A DNA stretch of 23,955 bases from Oscillospiraceae bacterium (GTDB lineage: Bacteria > Bacillota > Clostridia > Oscillospirales > Ruminococcaceae), in NCBI GenBank assembly GCA_028694405.1, contig JAQUTM010000010.1, forward strand, positions 1-23,955. The letters run 5' to 3'. The position numbers and the translations under genes were made by a program. Shown piece after piece: positions 22,485 to 23,955 of this stretch. The first letter of the stretch is position 1. Every line of letters starts with the position of its first letter. Under the pieces are notes generated by a model that ran no database searches, was not told the origin of the DNA, and saw only the letters and a program-made list of their open reading frames with translations.

Positions 22485-22512
22485 AGAATACTTACCGATG
22501 CTATTAAGTCAA
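22485..22512 (-). promoter_or_regulatory. Promoter of the C-R genes
   Basis: On the minus strand TTGACT (22512-22507), 16 bases, TATTCT (22490-22485). The start near 22479 gives a leader of about 15 bases with AGGAGG. The -35 is inside the C-box-like operator. Confidence 0.7.
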
Positions 22513-22524
22513 CGGATTATAAGT
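22500..22524 (-). promoter_or_regulatory. C-box-like operator of the restriction-modification system
   Basis: Read on the minus strand it is ACTTATAATC, then CGTT, then GACTTAATAGC. From memory, C-boxes have two ACTTATAGTC-like operators with a CGTG-like centre, and this fits closely. It overlaps the -35 of the C-R promoter and ends about ten bases before the -35 of the methyltransferase promoter. Confidence 0.7.
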
Positions 22525-22534
22525 AACATTTTTA

Positions 22535-22563
22535 TTGACGATAATCTTTAATAATGGTATTCT
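22535..22563 (+). promoter_or_regulatory. Promoter of the methyltransferase gene
   Basis: TTGACG (22535-22540), 17 bases, TATTCT (22558-22563). The predicted start near 22570 gives a short leader of about 25 bases with TAGGAGAG before the ATG at 22595. Confidence 0.65.
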
Positions 22564-22594
22564 CTTTAAAGAAGAACTAATAGGAGAGTATGCA

Positions 22595-23308
22595 ATGAAT
22601 GGAAAAGAATTATCTATAAGTAGTGGATATTCTAAATATAATCCGGAAGCAAAACGAAGGAAAAAAGTAAATCCTCTTAAGGAATTATATCCCTTGTTAC
22701 CAACAGAAAAATATGATGTAATATACGCTGATCCACCTTGGGATTATGGGGGGAAGATGCAATATGATAAGTCGAGTATAAAAACTGAAAACATTGGATT
22801 TCAACGCCAGGTGTTTATTAGCGCTGCAAATTTTAAGTATCCTACCTTAAAATTACAGGAGTTAAAAGAGCTTAATGTGAATTCGATCGCTGCCGATAAT
22901 TCTATTTTGTTTATGTGGACTACAGGGCCTCAGCTTGCTAATTCAATCCAACTTGGTCAATTTTGGGGATTTGAATATAAGACTATGGCATTTGTATGGG
23001 ATAAACAAGTTCATAACCCTGGCAGGTATACACTATCACAAACAGAATTTGTGCTTGTATTTAAAAAGGGCCGCTTTCCATCGCCCCGGGGTGCTCGGAA
23101 TGTACGTCAACTTATTTCTGTTCATCGTGGAAAACACAGTGAAAAACCACAAATGGTAATTGATGGAATTACCAAAATGTTTCCGCAACAAAAAAAAATT
23201 GAACTGTTTGCTAGAAAAAATTATGTAGGTTGGGATAATTGGGGGCTTGAGATTCCCAATCAGAAAATCGAAATACAATCACAAGGAGAAATCAATGCTG
23301 AAAAATAG
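22595..23308 (+). CDS. Adenine-N6 DNA methyltransferase, MT-A70 type (MunI-like)
   Basis: The 237-residue product protects host DNA by methylating adenine in the recognition site. The catalytic DPPW is at 46-49 in YDVIYADPPWDYGG. SILFMWTTGPQL, TMAFVWDKQ and HSEKPQMVIDGI follow, and the C-terminal KKIELFARKNYVGWDNWGLE carries AdoMet-site residues. This motif order is that of the MT-A70 lineage, which includes M.MunI and eukaryotic mRNA m6A enzymes. The start is the ATG six bases after TAGGAGAG; a TTG 60 bases upstream in frame lies inside the promoter. It is divergent from the C and endonuclease genes. Sequence here is visibly more AT-rich than neighbours, suggesting transfer. Confidence 0.9.
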   Translation: MNGKELSISSGYSKYNPEAKRRKKVNPLKELYPLLPTEKYDVIYADPPWDYGGKMQYDKSSIKTENIGFQRQVFISAANFKYPTLKLQELKELNVNSIAADNSILFMWTTGPQLANSIQLGQFWGFEYKTMAFVWDKQVHNPGRYTLSQTEFVLVFKKGRFPSPRGARNVRQLISVHRGKHSEKPQMVIDGITKMFPQQKKIELFARKNYVGWDNWGLEIPNQKIEIQSQGEINAEK

Positions 23309-23350
23309 AAAATATTGGGCATACTTTTAACAATTTATAAGGAAATTTTA

Positions 23351-23392
23351 ATAAAGTCAGCCAGTTGTAAAAAACTGCCTGACTTTATTTTT
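23351..23392 (+). terminator. Terminator after the methyltransferase gene
   Basis: AAAGTCAG with CAGTT pairs with AACTG and CTGACTTT (one unpaired position), followed by ATTTTTAA. Confidence 0.85.
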
Positions 23393-23436
23393 AATGAATT
23401 AGCAAAATACAATCGACTTTCTTGCCGTTTTATATT

Positions 23437-23480
23437 TTGCCGCTGCGGCAATTTCCAAAGCGGTACCCATTGCGCGCAAT
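23437..23480. repeat. Two palindromes upstream of icd
   Basis: TTGCCG-CTG-CGGCAA (23437-23451) and the perfect ATTGCGCGCAAT (23469-23480) lie 80 to 125 bases before the isocitrate dehydrogenase start, next to AT-rich -10-like boxes (TATAAT at 23485-23490 and 23496-23501). They could be operators. No known regulator motif was recognised. Confidence 0.4.
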
Positions 23481-23561
23481 AAAATATAATGTTAATATAA
23501 TATCATATATTGTTTTTACAAGTTTAGGGGACGAAAAGTAAAGTTTAAGGAGTGGAATTAG

Positions 23562-23955
23562 ATGCAAAAGATAAGAATGACAACGCCTTTGGTTGAAATG
23601 GACGGCGATGAGATGACCCGTATCATTTGGAAAATGATTAAGGACGAGCTGTTGCTGCCCTTTGTAGAATTGAATACAGAATATTATGATTTGGGATTGC
23701 CTTATCGTGATGAAACAGCTGACAAGGTAACTATGGACGCAGCTTTGGCAAATAAAAAATATGGTGTTGCGGTAAAATGTGCAACCATTACTCCCAATGG
23801 TCAGCGTATGACAGAATACAATTTACACAAGATGTGGAAAAGCCCCAATGGTACAATTCGCGCTGTTTTGGACGGCACTGTTTTTCGCGCACCTATTTTA
23901 ATTGACTGTGTAAAGCCTGTAGTGCGCAACTGGCAAAAGCCCATTACCATTGCTC
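23562..23955 (+). CDS. icd: Isocitrate dehydrogenase (NADP type), 5' part only
   Basis: The frame is open from ATG to the window end, 131 codons of an enzyme of about 400 residues. It oxidises isocitrate to 2-oxoglutarate. LVEMDGDEMTRIIWKMIKDELL, the YYDLGLPYRDETAD stretch, KCATITPNGQRM, HKMWKSPNGTIRAVLDGTVFRAPI and KPITI are typical of the NADP-dependent, eukaryote-like homodimeric type (SPNGTIRN-like substrate loop). AAGGAG lies nine bases before the ATG. The rest of the gene, with the coenzyme motif, is outside. Confidence 0.95.
   Translation, partial: MQKIRMTTPLVEMDGDEMTRIIWKMIKDELLLPFVELNTEYYDLGLPYRDETADKVTMDAALANKKYGVAVKCATITPNGQRMTEYNLHKMWKSPNGTIRAVLDGTVFRAPILIDCVKPVVRNWQKPITIA

Noticed and set aside
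22535..22594. TTG start extending the methyltransferase by 20 residues
   Set aside because: The TTG is the -35 box of the likely promoter, there is no ribosome site, and an ATG with TAGGAGAG follows at 22595.
21474..23561. Insertion sequence or direct repeats bounding the restriction-modification cassette
   Set aside because: I compared both flanks and found only short AT-rich similarities, no clear target duplication, integrase or transposase.

Overview
The window looks like a chromosomal segment of a low-to-moderate GC Firmicute of the Clostridia type; a gut Oscillospirales-like anaerobe is my inference. The reasons are a class I heat-shock operon in the order hrcA-grpE-dnaK-dnaJ-prmA-rsmE with CIRCE operators, strong AGGAGG-type ribosome binding sites, sigma-A promoters of the TTGACA/TATAAT kind, QueH instead of QueG, and a FeoA-FeoB pair followed by a FeoB-associated Cys-rich miniprotein. 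No rRNA, tRNA, CRISPR array, transposase or phage gene was seen.

Layout. Positions 1-6801 (minus strand) hold the heat-shock operon, read from right to left. Two CIRCE operators sit around one good promoter, followed by hrcA, grpE, dnaK, dnaJ, prmA and a truncated rsmE. Positions 6856-7605 hold an HD-domain phosphohydrolase-like gene with its own promoter and terminator. Positions 7913-10893 hold adenine deaminase (plus) facing N-acetylglucosamine-6-phosphate deacetylase (minus), with two strong hairpins between them. Positions 11051-14532 (plus) hold a row of separately transcribed genes: 5-formyl-THF cyclo-ligase, a DUF1622 membrane protein, an FMN-binding-type lipoprotein, cysteine synthase and an orphan P-loop kinase-like protein. 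The cysteine synthase has a probable Cys-rich leader peptide in its 5' UTR. Positions 14602-18781 (minus) hold queH, a diaminopimelate decarboxylase-type gene, a YibE/F membrane protein and a DtxR/MntR-family repressor. That repressor is divergent from feoA-feoB and the Cys-rich miniprotein (19058-21473). The feo promoter carries two GTTAGC-type palindromes, so repressor and transporter probably form one iron-response module.

Positions 21597-23308 are a compact type II restriction-modification system with more AT-rich sequence. It has a MunI-like endonuclease (predicted site CAATTG), a small HTH controller (C) protein and, divergently, an MT-A70-type adenine methyltransferase. A C-box-like operator lies on the C-gene promoter between the two divergent promoters. 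The window ends in the first third of an NADP-type isocitrate dehydrogenase gene.

The most noteworthy items are the candidate Cys-codon leader ORF of cysK, the MunI-like system with its control region and an apparent absence of CAATTG in the window by hand scan, and the paired CIRCE architecture. I did not find a clearly unprecedented multi-gene system.
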